Assembly (NCBI RefSeq): GCF_000963885.1
Contig: NZ_BALE01000025.1
Location: 1-43,479 of the forward strand
Direction: 5' to 3'
DNA length: 43,479 bases
Source: Tanticharoenia sakaeratensis NBRC 103193
GTDB taxonomy: Bacteria > Pseudomonadota > Alphaproteobacteria > Acetobacterales > Acetobacteraceae
This document shows positions 24,374-33,504 of this stretch, one piece after another. Each line of letters starts with the position of its first letter. Within the stretch, counting starts at the first letter, position 1. Below the pieces are notes generated by a model. It made no database searches. It was not told where the DNA came from and saw only the letters and a list, made by a program, of their open reading frames with translations. The position numbers and the translations under genes are program-made.

Positions 24374-24915
24374 GCCGGACATTTCACATCCGCACAGCAA
24401 CGCAGGCAGACATCCCGGCCCTGCGCGCGCTGATGACGGACGCGATCGATCGCCTTCAGACGGGCTTCCTCTCGCCTGCGGAGATCGCCGCGAGCCATGC
24501 CATCATGGGCCTCGATACCCAGCTCATCGCGGATGGTACCTATTATATTGCCGAGACGGATGATGCAGAGCGCACCCTGGCCGGATGCGGCGGATGGAGT
24601 CGGCGCGCAACGCTGTTCGGCGGCGACCATACCGCGGGTCGCGCGCCCGCGCTGCTCGATCCCGCGCAGGACGCGGCACCCTTTCGCGCCATGTACACAA
24701 ATCCATCGCTTGCCCGACAGGGTATCGCAACCCTGATCCTGGCCCATAGCGAGGCCGCGGCGCGGACCGCCGGTTTCAGCCGCGGAACGCTTGCCGCGAC
24801 CCTGGCCGGCGCGCCGTTCTACCGCCGCCACGGCTGGGGCGACGAGGTTCCTTTCCAGGCGGACGCCGGAGAGATCGCCATCCCGCTGATCAGGATGACG
24901 AAGCGCCTGCAATGA
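24370..24915 (+). CDS. GNAT-family N-acetyltransferase
   Basis: An acetyl-CoA-dependent transferase of 181 residues. The N-terminal RTATQADIPALRALM is the usual first helix. The acetyl-CoA pyrophosphate loop is SLARQGIATLIL (normally R/Q-x-x-G-x-G/A), and the C-terminal GAPFYRRHGWG is the typical strand-helix at the tunnel end. The substrate cannot be told. The GTG start at 24370 overlaps the previous stop. It probably ends the operon of glycosyltransferase, small protein and acetyltransferase. Confidence 0.88.
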   Translation: MSRTFHIRTATQADIPALRALMTDAIDRLQTGFLSPAEIAASHAIMGLDTQLIADGTYYIAETDDAERTLAGCGGWSRRATLFGGDHTAGRAPALLDPAQDAAPFRAMYTNPSLARQGIATLILAHSEAAARTAGFSRGTLAATLAGAPFYRRHGWGDEVPFQADAGEIAIPLIRMTKRLQ

Positions 24916-24970
24916 TACGAAAACTGCCGGGACAAAGTATTGCTCCCGACCTGCTCACCAGATTGTCGGA

Positions 24971-24986
24971 TTGACACCCCGTGTCA
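24971..24986. promoter_or_regulatory. Inverted repeat over a -35-like box of the efflux operon
   Basis: TGACAC-CCC-GTGTCA (24972-24986) is a perfect 6-3-6 inverted repeat. It overlaps TTGACA (24971-24976), an exact -35 consensus, about 60 bases before the efflux gene start. A repressor bound here would block polymerase. No matching -10 box is clear, so the promoter itself is tentative. Confidence 0.45.
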
Positions 24987-25034
24987 CCTCCGCGACGTCT
25001 GATCGGACGTTCCCGACGGAGGAGACACGACGTC

Positions 25035-27092
25035 ATGACGGTTCGGACGGCGGACGCGCGCGGGTGGTTCCGGCCCCTCGCACTGTCCGCAGCGGTACTT
25101 CCGGCCGGATGGCTCGGTTTTTCAGTGCGGACATGGCTCGCATTATGTCTGGGTCTGGCGACAGCCTTCTGGTGCCAGATTTCCTCTCCCGCGGGCACGG
25201 CGGTCACCGTCATGATCCTGGCACAGCCGCTGCGTGGCCAGGCGCTGTCGAAAGCGGCCTACCGCCTCGTCGGCACGTTTGCAGGTGTCGTGGTCTCGAT
25301 CATCCTTGTCTCCTGCTTCAGTCAGGATCGCCCGATCTTTCTCGGTGGCGTCGCACTCTGGCTCGCGTTCTGCACGCTGGTCGGGAGCCTTGAGCGGGAT
25401 TTTCGCGCCTATGGGGCGCTGCTCGCCGGCTATACGGTCACGCTGGTTGCGGTCAACAGCATCGACCGGCCCGATTCTGTGTTCGACGCCGCCATGTCGC
25501 GTGCCAGCGGTATCGGGATCGGTGTTGCGGCGACGACGGTAGTCGCTCTCCTGACCGGCACGCCGGAGGTCTGGCGCAAGCTGATCGACGAAATGGACGG
25601 GCTGGCCGGGCGCATCGCGACTATCGGCAGGACGGGGCTCGGGGAAGGCGCGGTTCCCGATCCGATGGAGATGATCTCCCTGTCGGCCGCCGTGCTGGCG
25701 CTGCTGGGTCGGATGTCCCATGCCCGAACCGAAATGGAGCATGCGCGAATCCGTCTGCGGGGGGCCCGATGCGGGATCGTGGGCATGCTGACGGTCCTGA
25801 GTGCGGCACGCGGCCTTGCCGATCTGCGGTCACGCACCGGCATCGCCGACATCGTCCTGCGCCATACGCAGCGCCATCACGCCGGGCCGCATGAATATGC
25901 CGAGCGCGACGTGGTGCTTCAGCGCCTGCTGGACGACATCCTGGCTGAGGACCCGACGTTTCAGCCAACCCCGATGGACGCCCTGTATCTCGAACGTGCA
26001 GCGATCCTGATTGCCAGCCGCCGCAGGATCGCAGCCGGCATGGAGACGTTGCGCCATGCAACGCCGCTGCGGGACGTGCCGCCGACAGGTCCGCTCTGGC
26101 GTCGGCCGGACTGGGCAGGCTCGTTCGTCAACGCGGGTCGGACGCTGATCGGCTTTACGCTGTTCGCCGGGATCTGGATCGCGCTGGGCCAGCCAGCGGC
26201 GGAGACCGCCCTCGCCCAGGCAGCCCTCGCGCTCTGCCTTGCGGCCATGATGGCCGATACGGTGCCGTTCGGCGTGGGCGCGATGGTCGGCACAGCGTGT
26301 GCCTGCATGCTGGCCGTCGCGCTGCATTTCTTCGTACTGCCGCATGTTCAGGACATGGTGACGCTGTCCTTCGTCCTGCTGCCGTCGACGGTCGTGTTCT
26401 GCATCCTCCTGCTGATTCCGCGCTTTTCCGCGATCGGTTTCTTCTTCGGCGTGTTCCTTCCGGTCATCCTCGGGCTCGGCAATCACAACGACTACGATCC
26501 GGATGTCATGACCAACCGGATCGTGTTCTATCTGCTGGCGGGATGCCTCTCCTTCATTGCCCTCGCGCTGCTGTTTCCGACCAATCATCGACACATCCGC
26601 CTGCGGGCGGCCGCCGACATCGGCCATGACCTTCTGCTGGAATTCCAAGGGCGAGGTCCGGGCCCGGCGGCCGAGCGGCTCAGCCTGAAATACGACCGTC
26701 TGGGGCACGCCCTTGCAGCCACGCGCAAACGTCCCGTGCAGGGACTGGCTTCGGCGCGGGTTTTCGGAAGGCTGGTCGCATTCGAGGATATTGCCTCGGC
26801 CATTGCACGCGCCGGGCAGGATCTGGACCGTGCCGCCGCCATTCCGGCATTGGCCGCTCATGCCGCGCCGGCCCGCGCAGCACTCGCGCACGCTCCGGCA
26901 CCGGGCGTGGCAGATGCCCTGGCCCGACACGCTGCAGCGCTGCTGACCGAACCGCCCCGCGACGCTGTTCAGGCATCTGGCAACCACCTGCGGGCAGTAC
27001 TGGCCAGCGCCGGCGCGCAAGCGGTTTCGGATCTTCTGGCAACGCATGCCAACGCCCTGCGGCGCTACGGACTGGCGGGAGCACGAACCTGA
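25035..27092 (+). CDS. FUSC-family inner-membrane efflux component (AaeB/YccS-like)
   Basis: A 685-residue membrane protein of the fusaric acid/aromatic acid exporter family. Two blocks of about five to six transmembrane segments (about residues 12-170 and 365-510) are separated by a cytoplasmic helical domain, with a further cytoplasmic C-terminal domain; this duplicated layout is typical. With a periplasmic adaptor it exports small acids such as aromatic carboxylates. I chose the ATG at 25035 because GGAGGAGA lies about nine bases upstream; the longer frame starts inside the predicted operator. Followed by DUF1656 (one-base overlap) and HlyD genes, the usual trio. No outer-membrane factor gene is nearby. 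Confidence 0.92.
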   Translation: MTVRTADARGWFRPLALSAAVLPAGWLGFSVRTWLALCLGLATAFWCQISSPAGTAVTVMILAQPLRGQALSKAAYRLVGTFAGVVVSIILVSCFSQDRPIFLGGVALWLAFCTLVGSLERDFRAYGALLAGYTVTLVAVNSIDRPDSVFDAAMSRASGIGIGVAATTVVALLTGTPEVWRKLIDEMDGLAGRIATIGRTGLGEGAVPDPMEMISLSAAVLALLGRMSHARTEMEHARIRLRGARCGIVGMLTVLSAARGLADLRSRTGIADIVLRHTQRHHAGPHEYAERDVVLQRLLDDILAEDPTFQPTPMDALYLERAAILIASRRRIAAGMETLRHATPLRDVPPTGPLWRRPDWAGSFVNAGRTLIGFTLFAGIWIALGQPAAETALAQAALALCLAAMMADTVPFGVGAMVGTACACMLAVALHFFVLPHVQDMVTLSFVLLPSTVVFCILLLIPRFSAIGFFFGVFLPVILGLGNHNDYDPDVMTNRIVFYLLAGCLSFIALALLFPTNHRHIRLRAAADIGHDLLLEFQGRGPGPAAERLSLKYDRLGHALAATRKRPVQGLASARVFGRLVAFEDIASAIARAGQDLDRAAAIPALAAHAAPARAALAHAPAPGVADALARHAAALLTEPPRDAVQASGNHLRAVLASAGAQAVSDLLATHANALRRYGLAGART

Positions 27093-27286
27093 TGACGGGT
27101 GTCGTGGATCTGGACGGGGTGCTCGTCTCGGCGTTCGTCATGCGTGTGATACTGGCGGTGTTCGTGCTGTTCGTGATCCGTCGCCTGTTCGCCGCACTCG
27201 ACCTGTGGCGCCTGTGCTGGAACCCGCCTCTGGCCCAGTTCGGCCTTCTGGTCGCCCTCGTCGGTCTCTTCACGCTGCTGTCATGA
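27092..27286 (+). CDS. DUF1656 small membrane protein of the efflux operon (AaeX/YdhI-like)
   Basis: A 64-residue protein with two transmembrane helices (about 12-30 and 45-63), joined by a short loop (RRLFAALDLWRLCWNPPLAQFG). DUF1656 proteins accompany FUSC and HlyD proteins in aromatic-acid efflux operons; their exact role is unknown. The ATG overlaps the FUSC stop (TGATG), so it is co-translated. Confidence 0.92.
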   Translation: MTGVVDLDGVLVSAFVMRVILAVFVLFVIRRLFAALDLWRLCWNPPLAQFGLLVALVGLFTLLS

Positions 27287-27313
27287 TTTTTCCAGAACAA
27301 AGGGACGCCTGAC

Positions 27314-28264
27314 GTGTTGCCGCGCGCCTACCGCCTGATCCGGTTTTCGATCACACTGAGTATCCTGGCCGTCGCCGTCGTGGCCGTGCTGATTCTGTGG
27401 GACTACTACACCGCCTCCCCCTGGACCCGAAACGGCCAGGTGCGCGCGCAGGTCGTCAACATCGCGCCGCGCGTTTCCGCGCCGATCATCGACGTCCGGG
27501 TGCACGACAACCAGTTCGTGCATCGAAACGACGTGCTCTACGTGATCGATCCCTATGATTTCCGTGTGCAGGTCGACATCGAGAGCGCGCGCGTGGCGGA
27601 ACGCCGCGCGGATTATGCCTTCCGCACGTCGCAGTATGAACGCCGCCGCAATATCCCGGGCGTGGCACTGTCGGGCGAGGAACGCCAGCAATACGAGGCA
27701 CAGGCGTCCCAGGCCAAGGCCCAGCTCGAAGCGGCGGAAGCCTCGCTCCGGCAGGCGCAGATCAATCTGGAGCGAACGGAAGTCCGCTCGACGCTCGACG
27801 GATACGTCACGAATCTGCTGATGCGCCGTGGTGATTTCGCAACTGCCGGCACCGTGAACATCCACGTGATCGACAATGCGTCGTGGTGGGTCGACGGCTA
27901 TTTCGAGGAAACCAAGCTCCATCATGTCCAGATCGGCGATCGCGTGCGCATGGACCTGATGGGGGCACAACAGCCTTTGTTCGGCCATGTGGAAAGCATC
28001 ACGCGCGGCATCGCGTCCGGCAATGCCGCCATGACGACGCAAGGACTGCCGGATGTCGATCCCGTCTATACCTGGGTGCGTCTGGCCCAGCGTATTCCCG
28101 TCCGCGTCCGGATCGACACGGTCCCGAACGGCCTCGTGCTGGCGGCGGGCATGACGGCCACCGTGACGGTCGTCTCCGAGTCCGGGCGGCGCGAGCACGG
28201 ATCGCTTCACGATGCACTCGCGCGGCTGCAGGTCGCCTGGCGGCATGCGCTCGGACGTTCATGA
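27314..28264 (+). CDS. HlyD-family periplasmic adaptor of the efflux operon
   Basis: The membrane-fusion protein that connects the inner-membrane pump to an outer-membrane channel. 316 residues: a membrane anchor (about 13-33), lipoyl half-motifs flanking a helical hairpin (VNIAPRVSAPIIDVRVHDNQFV and RSTLDGYVTNLLMRRGDFA), an alpha-helical hairpin between them (about 90-155), and the beta-barrel segment WWVDGYFEETKLHHVQIGDRV. It begins with GTG, 27 bases after the DUF1656 stop. The closest known architecture is AaeA/EmrA. Confidence 0.93.
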   Translation: MLPRAYRLIRFSITLSILAVAVVAVLILWDYYTASPWTRNGQVRAQVVNIAPRVSAPIIDVRVHDNQFVHRNDVLYVIDPYDFRVQVDIESARVAERRADYAFRTSQYERRRNIPGVALSGEERQQYEAQASQAKAQLEAAEASLRQAQINLERTEVRSTLDGYVTNLLMRRGDFATAGTVNIHVIDNASWWVDGYFEETKLHHVQIGDRVRMDLMGAQQPLFGHVESITRGIASGNAAMTTQGLPDVDPVYTWVRLAQRIPVRVRIDTVPNGLVLAAGMTATVTVVSESGRREHGSLHDALARLQVAWRHALGRS

Positions 28265-28337
28265 TGCGGGCACGCGATTTCCCGCCTGTCCGTTTCTGAA
28301 AACCCTGGTGCGGTCGCCGAAGCGGCCGTCTGGTCGC

Positions 28338-28357
28338 AAGCCGACGACGACCGGCTT
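28338..28357. terminator. Weak hairpin between convergent genes
   Basis: AAGCCG (28338-28343) and CGGCTT (28352-28357) form a perfect six-base stem with an eight-base loop, followed by TTCTTCCT on the plus strand. It sits between the HlyD gene and the convergent beta-propeller gene and may terminate the efflux operon. Confidence 0.3.
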
Positions 28358-28365
28358 TCTTCCTG

Positions 28366-29556
28366 TCAGCGTGGGGTTTCGTTGAAGGCCACCGGGCCGC
28401 CACCCATCGGATAAACGGTTTTCGTAGGCACCAGCGTGCCACCCTCGCGACGGTATACCGCAATCTCATGCTCGACATTGCGCTGGACCAGCACGAGATC
28501 AGAGCCGTGCGCGAACATCACGGCCTGCCCCGCGACGCCCGACGGCCATTCGCCGGTCCTGACCAGATGACCGTCTTCATTACGATAAAGAACCAGCGCC
28601 CCATGCGTTTCATGGCCGCTCTGGTCATGCGGCAGGAAGGAACCGCCCATCGACTGGACCACGACCCATCTGCCGTCGGGCGATATCGCGATGCCCTCGG
28701 GTATGGTGGGAGCCGCTGCATAATCGACGGCCCGGAACGGCTCATGAGACAGGTCGTAGAGCGTGATGACGTCCGCATCTCCCGTGCTCTGGGAAAGTGC
28801 GAAATCCGGTTGTCCCGGCACGCCCACGTTGCCCGTCACCGCCCAATGCCCGTCTTTGGAAACACTCAGCGCATAGGGCGACAATCCGCTGCTCAGACGC
28901 CGTCCGGTATCGGTCACATGATCGCCCTCCACGCGCAGCACCTCGACACCGCCATCATCGCGTCGTGTCACCAGAGCGTGACGCCCGTCCGGCGTGAAAA
29001 CCGCGCTCGCCAGACGCCGGGACGCAATGCGCAGCGTGTCGCGCATCTCGACCTGCGTGCCGTGCAGCGCGAGCACGCGCACCTGCCCGTCCACGCCGCA
29101 TGCGAGCGCCAGCGTTCCCGCCGGATTGATGGCGATCCCCTGGATCGTGGTGCCCATGGGCATCCGGGCGGCGTGCGGATGCGCATCACCGAGATCCACG
29201 ATCTGCAGGAACGTGTCGACGATCGTCTCGCCATGGGCGCCGAGGCGCGATGGTGCGCCGAGGAGGGCAAGCTTGCCGTCCGGCGTGATCGCAACCGACT
29301 GGGGCGGCCCCGCGATGGTCTGCTCGATCCCGTCTTCGACACGGGCGATGATCCGCGGCGGCATGTGCGTGGCATCGAATACGACAAGGCTGTCGGGCGC
29401 CGGTGGATTGCGTGTCAGGCCGGCACCGTCGGTGCGCTGGTATTTCCCGTCCTGGGTGGACACGATCAGATCGAGGGGGCTTGCGCGAGACACCGCGGAA
29501 AGAGCGAGAACCGATACCGCGCAGAGGGTTGCTGCGGCACGAAGACGACGAACCAT
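28366..29556 (-). CDS. Exported beta-propeller protein (YVTN/lactonase-like)
   Basis: A 396-residue protein with an N-terminal signal peptide (about 1-26, ending SRASP). The rest has repeated WD/YVTN-like blades: QSVAITPDGKLALL, QGIAINPAGTLALAC, ASAVFTPDGRHALVT, YALSVSKDGHWAVTG and EGIAISPDGRWVVVQS, each about 45 residues apart. This fits a seven-bladed propeller in the periplasm. Whether it is an enzyme such as a lactonase or a binding protein cannot be decided; no catalytic residues are evident. The chosen ATG lacks a ribosome-binding site, and an ATG at 29673 is an alternative start. Confidence 0.82.
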   Translation of the reverse strand: MVRRLRAAATLCAVSVLALSAVSRASPLDLIVSTQDGKYQRTDGAGLTRNPPAPDSLVVFDATHMPPRIIARVEDGIEQTIAGPPQSVAITPDGKLALLGAPSRLGAHGETIVDTFLQIVDLGDAHPHAARMPMGTTIQGIAINPAGTLALACGVDGQVRVLALHGTQVEMRDTLRIASRRLASAVFTPDGRHALVTRRDDGGVEVLRVEGDHVTDTGRRLSSGLSPYALSVSKDGHWAVTGNVGVPGQPDFALSQSTGDADVITLYDLSHEPFRAVDYAAAPTIPEGIAISPDGRWVVVQSMGGSFLPHDQSGHETHGALVLYRNEDGHLVRTGEWPSGVAGQAVMFAHGSDLVLVQRNVEHEIAVYRREGGTLVPTKTVYPMGGGPVAFNETPR

Positions 29557-29738
29557 GAAGCGATGTCCAGACGAGTCAGGCGCGGCGGGATCGGGCCGCA
29601 GCGCCGGTTCTGCCGTCGATCGCACATTGCGCCAAATGACGTTTTCGCGCTGGCAGGAGGCCTGAAATTGCACGCGCCGCCGCGAGCCTGTATGGGCAGC
29701 GTCTCACACCAAGTCAGCACGACCTCCGGAGAACCGCC

Positions 29739-30290
29739 ATGCCGATCATGCCCGATAGCTGGATCCGCCGCATGGCGCAGGAACGCGGCATGATCGACCC
29801 GTTCGTGGAGGCGCAGAAGCGCGAGGGCGTGATCTCCTACGGCCTGTCGTCCTATGGCTACGACGCGCGCGTGGCCGACGATTTCAAGATCTTCACGGAC
29901 GTGGACAATGCCGTGGTCGATCCGAAGAATTTCGCGGCCAACAGCTTTGTGACGCGCACCGGCGACATCACCATTCCGCCGAACAGTTTCGCGCTGGCGC
30001 ACACGGTCGAGTATTTCCGGATCCCGCGCGACGTGCTCGTCGTCTGCCTGGGCAAGTCGACCTATGCCCGGTGCGGCATCATCGTGAACGTGACACCGCT
30101 GGAGCCCGAATGGGAGGGTCAGGTCACGATCGAGATCAGCAACACGACGCCTCTGCCCGCGCGCATCTACGCCAACGAAGGCATCTGCCAGTTCCTGTTC
30201 TTCCAGGGCGCAAGCCCGTGCGAGATCAGCTACGCTGATCGCGCAGGCAAGTACATGGGCCAGTCGGGCGTCACGACGCCGCGCCTCTGA
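29739..30290 (+). CDS. dcd: dCTP deaminase
   Basis: Deaminates dCTP to dUTP, feeding thymidylate synthesis. The 183 residues match Dcd over their full length: [13 protein letters not shown] near residue 29, the conserved [33 protein letters not shown], and the catalytic-site [16 protein letters not shown] followed by [12 protein letters not shown] lies about eight bases before the ATG. It converges with the acetyltransferase downstream, with only 15 bases between, and is divergent from the beta-propeller gene. Confidence 0.97.
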   Translation: MPIMPDSWIRRMAQERGMIDPFVEAQKREGVISYGLSSYGYDARVADDFKIFTDVDNAVVDPKNFAANSFVTRTGDITIPPNSFALAHTVEYFRIPRDVLVVCLGKSTYARCGIIVNVTPLEPEWEGQVTIEISNTTPLPARIYANEGICQFLFFQGASPCEISYADRAGKYMGQSGVTTPRL

Positions 30291-30305
30291 TCCTCGAAAG
30301 GCGCG

Positions 30306-30725
30306 TCAGGGCCGAAGCCACTTCGCCATGACGACCCGGGGCGTGTTCTCGAACCCGAGCCGTTCGTAGAACGGAACCACCCCCGTGTTCGTCTCGCGCA
30401 CCATCAACTGCAGCTTGCGGCATGCACGTGCGCACAGCCAGTCTTCCGCGGCATTAACCAATGCGCGGCCGATCCCCTGGCCTCGCCGGTCCGGATGGCT
30501 CGCAAGGTAGTAGATCCAGCCACGATGGCCGTCATGCCCGACCATGACCGCGCCGGAGACCGCCGCGCCATCCATTACCACCAGCACGTCGGACGCCGGA
30601 CGCCCGAGCGCATATCGGAAGTCGGCTGCCGGATCGTTGTAGGGCGCGACAAGCCCGCTTGCGCGCCAGAGATCCACGACCGCAGCCTCGTCTTCGTCCG
30701 ACGCCGGCCGGATGACATGATCCAT
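30306..30725 (-). CDS. GNAT acetyltransferase, YpeA-like
   Basis: A 139-residue acetyltransferase similar in pattern to E. coli YpeA: VVDLWRASGLVAPYNDPAADF near the N-terminus, GHDGHRGWIYYLASHPDRRGQGIGRALV (residues about 72-99; the acetyl-CoA loop is RRGQGIG) and VPFYERLGFE near the end. The substrate is unknown. I chose the ATG at 30725; the longer frame runs through the divergent transporter gene and is not supported. It is divergent from the EamA transporter, with about 42 bases between. Confidence 0.88.
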   Translation of the reverse strand: MDHVIRPASDEDEAAVVDLWRASGLVAPYNDPAADFRYALGRPASDVLVVMDGAAVSGAVMVGHDGHRGWIYYLASHPDRRGQGIGRALVNAAEDWLCARACRKLQLMVRETNTGVVPFYERLGFENTPRVVMAKWLRP

Positions 30726-30767
30726 CGCACCTGTTCTCCGATCCGAAATTCTGGAAGAACCTCTCTC

Positions 30768-31694
30768 ATGTCTGAGAGTATGCGCCCTCCGCAAGCGGGT
30801 CAGGCCCGCAGGGGCGATCTGTTGATGGGTCTGTCGGCACTGGGATTCAGCACGGCGGGACTGTTCGCGCGACTGTCCGGCACGGCAATCTGGCCCATGA
30901 TCGTCTGGCGGGACGTGTTCGGCATCGCAGGGCTGCTCGCGGTCGCCGTCGTGCTGCGCGAGCCGATCCTGCCGGGCCTGCGCCTGACGATCGCCAGTCC
31001 GCGCGGGCGCCTGATCGTGCTGACCAACGCGCTCGCGACCCTGGCTTATATCGCAGCTTTCGCGCAGACGGCGGTGGCGGACGTCTCCGTGATCTATGCC
31101 GCCTCCCCGCCGATCGCGGCCATCTGCGCATGGATCATGTTTCGCGAGAAACCGGGCCGCCGGACGATGGCGTGCATGGCCGTCTGTCTGGGCGGCGTTG
31201 CCATAACCGTTGCAGGCTCGCTCGGGCATGGACGGCTTCCGGGCGATGCCCTGGCGCTGCTGATGACGGTGTTGTTCACCATCGCGGCGCTGCAGATGCG
31301 CACGACCGATGCGCCACCGATCGCGGTCGCCCTGCTCTCGTCCGCGCTTGCCGGTGTGCTGGCGGCAGGCCTCGCCGTGGCATCGGGCATTTCGCTGCGC
31401 GTGACGCCGACGGCTGCAGGCTGGCTTGCCTGTTTCGGGACGATGTCGCTGGCGATCGCCTATCCGGCCTATCTCGCCGCGGTGCGGCTGATCCCGGCCG
31501 GCCGGGCGATGCTGATCAGCACGATGGACCTGCCACTCGCGCCGCTCTGGGTGTGGCTTGCCTGTGGCGAAGCGCCCTCGGGTGCGGCGCTGATCGGCGG
31601 CGCGATCATCCTGGCCGGCATCGGCATGGAAACCGCGCCGGTGCCGGCCCCATCAAGGCGCCCGTCAGGGGAACTTCAGAACACCAGATCGTAG
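30768..31694 (+). CDS. EamA/DMT-family inner-membrane transporter
   Basis: A 308-residue protein with ten hydrophobic segments in two EamA repeats (about 16-140 and 160-292), as in drug/metabolite exporters. YAASPPIAAICAWIMFREKP closes the first repeat and PLAPLWVWLACGEAPSGAALIGGAIILAGI the second. The substrate cannot be inferred. The 3' end overlaps the convergent lipoprotein gene by 19 bases. Confidence 0.92.
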   Translation: MSESMRPPQAGQARRGDLLMGLSALGFSTAGLFARLSGTAIWPMIVWRDVFGIAGLLAVAVVLREPILPGLRLTIASPRGRLIVLTNALATLAYIAAFAQTAVADVSVIYAASPPIAAICAWIMFREKPGRRTMACMAVCLGGVAITVAGSLGHGRLPGDALALLMTVLFTIAALQMRTTDAPPIAVALLSSALAGVLAAGLAVASGISLRVTPTAAGWLACFGTMSLAIAYPAYLAAVRLIPAGRAMLISTMDLPLAPLWVWLACGEAPSGAALIGGAIILAGIGMETAPVPAPSRRPSGELQNTRS

Positions 31695-32086
31695 ACGGCG
31701 CCATTCGGCTCGCTGCGGCACTCGCCGCCACCGTGCCGCGCGGGGCTGATCGCGGCATCGCAGTGTATCGTCACGCGGCCGTTCGTCGCCTGAACGAACA
31801 TGTGATGCGCACTCGTGCCCTGCGGCAATTGATCCGGTCCGACCAGCAGGTCGGGCGTCGAATTCGGGACGATCGCGAAATGTCCATGCAGGATCGTGCC
31901 GTCAGGCAATGCGAAGGAGACCAGCCCGGTATCATGCGGTGCGGTCTGCGCCATGGCGAGCGACGGAATGCCCCCGGCCGCCCGTGCGGCGGCATTCAGC
32001 GGAGCCAGATGGCCGGGACGGCTCATGGTGCAGGCGGAGGTCCCGAGGACCAGCCCCAGGCAGGCGATGATGAACGGACGGGACAC
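31676..32086 (-). CDS. Small lipoprotein of unknown function
   Basis: 136 residues. The N-terminal hydrophobic segment ends in the lipobox-like GTSAC (Cys19), so it should be lipidated and face the periplasm. The rest shows no known motif; two cysteines (HCDAAIS and GGECRSE) could form a disulfide. It starts with GTG at 32086, chosen because GGAG lies seven bases upstream. It converges with the EamA gene and overlaps it by 19 bases. Confidence 0.72.
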   Translation of the reverse strand: MSRPFIIACLGLVLGTSACTMSRPGHLAPLNAAARAAGGIPSLAMAQTAPHDTGLVSFALPDGTILHGHFAIVPNSTPDLLVGPDQLPQGTSAHHMFVQATNGRVTIHCDAAISPARHGGGECRSEPNGAVYDLVF

Positions 32087-32236
32087 GCATTAACTCCTCG
32101 ACGACGACGAACCCGATGCCAACGCACGAATACGAAACGGGATTGCGCGGATCATGCTTGACTTGAACCGCGCGGCGGAGGAACCACGGAGCACATTTCC
32201 CGATCTCCCTGCCCTGCCAACCGAAAGGCGCTGCCC

Positions 32237-33499
32237 ATGGACAGATTTCTCATTTACGGCGGCAACCGTCTGGATGGCGAGATCGCCATCGGCGGCGCGA
32301 AGAATGCCGGGCTGAAACTGATGGTGGCGGGACTGCTGACGGCCGAGCGGCTGACGCTGACGAATGTGCCCGCCATCGCCGATATCGCCACCATGCTTGA
32401 CCTGCTGCGCCAGCATGGAATCGCGGTCGAAAAGACCGATGAGAGCGGACGCACGCTGTCGATCGGCGGCGACATCACGTCTGTCGAGGCGCCTTACGAC
32501 ATCGTCTCCAAGATGCGGGCGTCCATCCTCGTACTCGGCCCCCTGCTGGCCCGGATGCGCGAAGCCCGCGTGTCCCTGCCGGGCGGTTGCGCGATCGGCA
32601 CGCGTCCGGTCGATCTGCATCTCAAGGGGCTGGAGACGCTTGGCGCGGAGATCACGCTCGAGAACGGCTACATCAACGCGCGGGCGCCGAACGGCCTGAA
32701 GGGTGATCGCATCCTGCTGCCGTTCGCGTCCGTTGGCGCGACCGAGAACCTGCTGATGGCGGCGACCCTTGCCAGGGGCCGCACCGAGATCGTCAATGCC
32801 GCGCGCGAGCCGGAGATCGGCGATCTCGTGGCCTGCCTCAACGCCATGGGCGCACGGATCACGGGCCAGGGCTCCGGCACGCTGGTGATCGACGGGGTGG
32901 AAGCGCTTCATGGTGCCGAGCATGCGATCATGCCGGACCGGATCGAGTGCGGCACCTATGCCTGCGCGGCCGGGATCACCGGCGGCGACCTGCTGCTGCT
33001 GGGCGGCCGCATTGGCGATCTGGGCGCTGTCGTCAGCACGTTCGAGGAAGCCGGCATCGAGGCAGTGCAGGAAGAGCGCGGCCTGCGTGTGCGCCGCACC
33101 GGCCCCCTGCGTGGCGTGGACATCATGACCGAGCCCTATCCGGGCTTCCCGACCGACATGCAGGCGCAGTTCATGGCGATGCTGTCGGTGGCGGAAGGGG
33201 CGTCGATGATCACCGAGACGATCTTCGAGAACCGCTTCATGCATGTCCCCGAGTTGAACCGCATGGGTGCACGGATCAACGTGCATGGCAGCTCCGCCAT
33301 CATTCGCGGGGTGGATCATCTGTCCGGAGCACAGGTCATGGCGACCGACCTCCGCGCGTCATTCTCGCTCATCCTGGCGGGGCTTGTGGCGCGTGGCGAG
33401 ACCTCGGTCAGCCGGATCTATCATCTCGACCGGGGCTACGAAGGCGTGGATCGCAAGCTGGCCGCCTGCGGTGCCCGGATCGAGCGCATCCGCGACTAG
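32237..33499 (+). CDS. murA: UDP-N-acetylglucosamine 1-carboxyvinyltransferase
   Basis: The first committed enzyme of peptidoglycan synthesis: it transfers enolpyruvate from phosphoenolpyruvate to UDP-N-acetylglucosamine in the cytoplasm. The 420 residues match full-length Mur[17 protein letters not shown] near residue 19, the catalytic Cys118 in [17 protein letters not shown], and the late [15 protein letters not shown] segment. Because the active residue is Cys rather than Asp, the enzyme should be sensitive to fosfomycin. AAAGG lies nine bases before the ATG. A decayed exported-protein gene follows five bases after the stop. Confidence 0.98.
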   Translation: MDRFLIYGGNRLDGEIAIGGAKNAGLKLMVAGLLTAERLTLTNVPAIADIATMLDLLRQHGIAVEKTDESGRTLSIGGDITSVEAPYDIVSKMRASILVLGPLLARMREARVSLPGGCAIGTRPVDLHLKGLETLGAEITLENGYINARAPNGLKGDRILLPFASVGATENLLMAATLARGRTEIVNAAREPEIGDLVACLNAMGARITGQGSGTLVIDGVEALHGAEHAIMPDRIECGTYACAAGITGGDLLLLGGRIGDLGAVVSTFEEAGIEAVQEERGLRVRRTGPLRGVDIMTEPYPGFPTDMQAQFMAMLSVAEGASMITETIFENRFMHVPELNRMGARINVHGSSAIIRGVDHLSGAQVMATDLRASFSLILAGLVARGETSVSRIYHLDRGYEGVDRKLAACGARIERIRD

Positions 33500-33504
33500 C
33501 ACCA

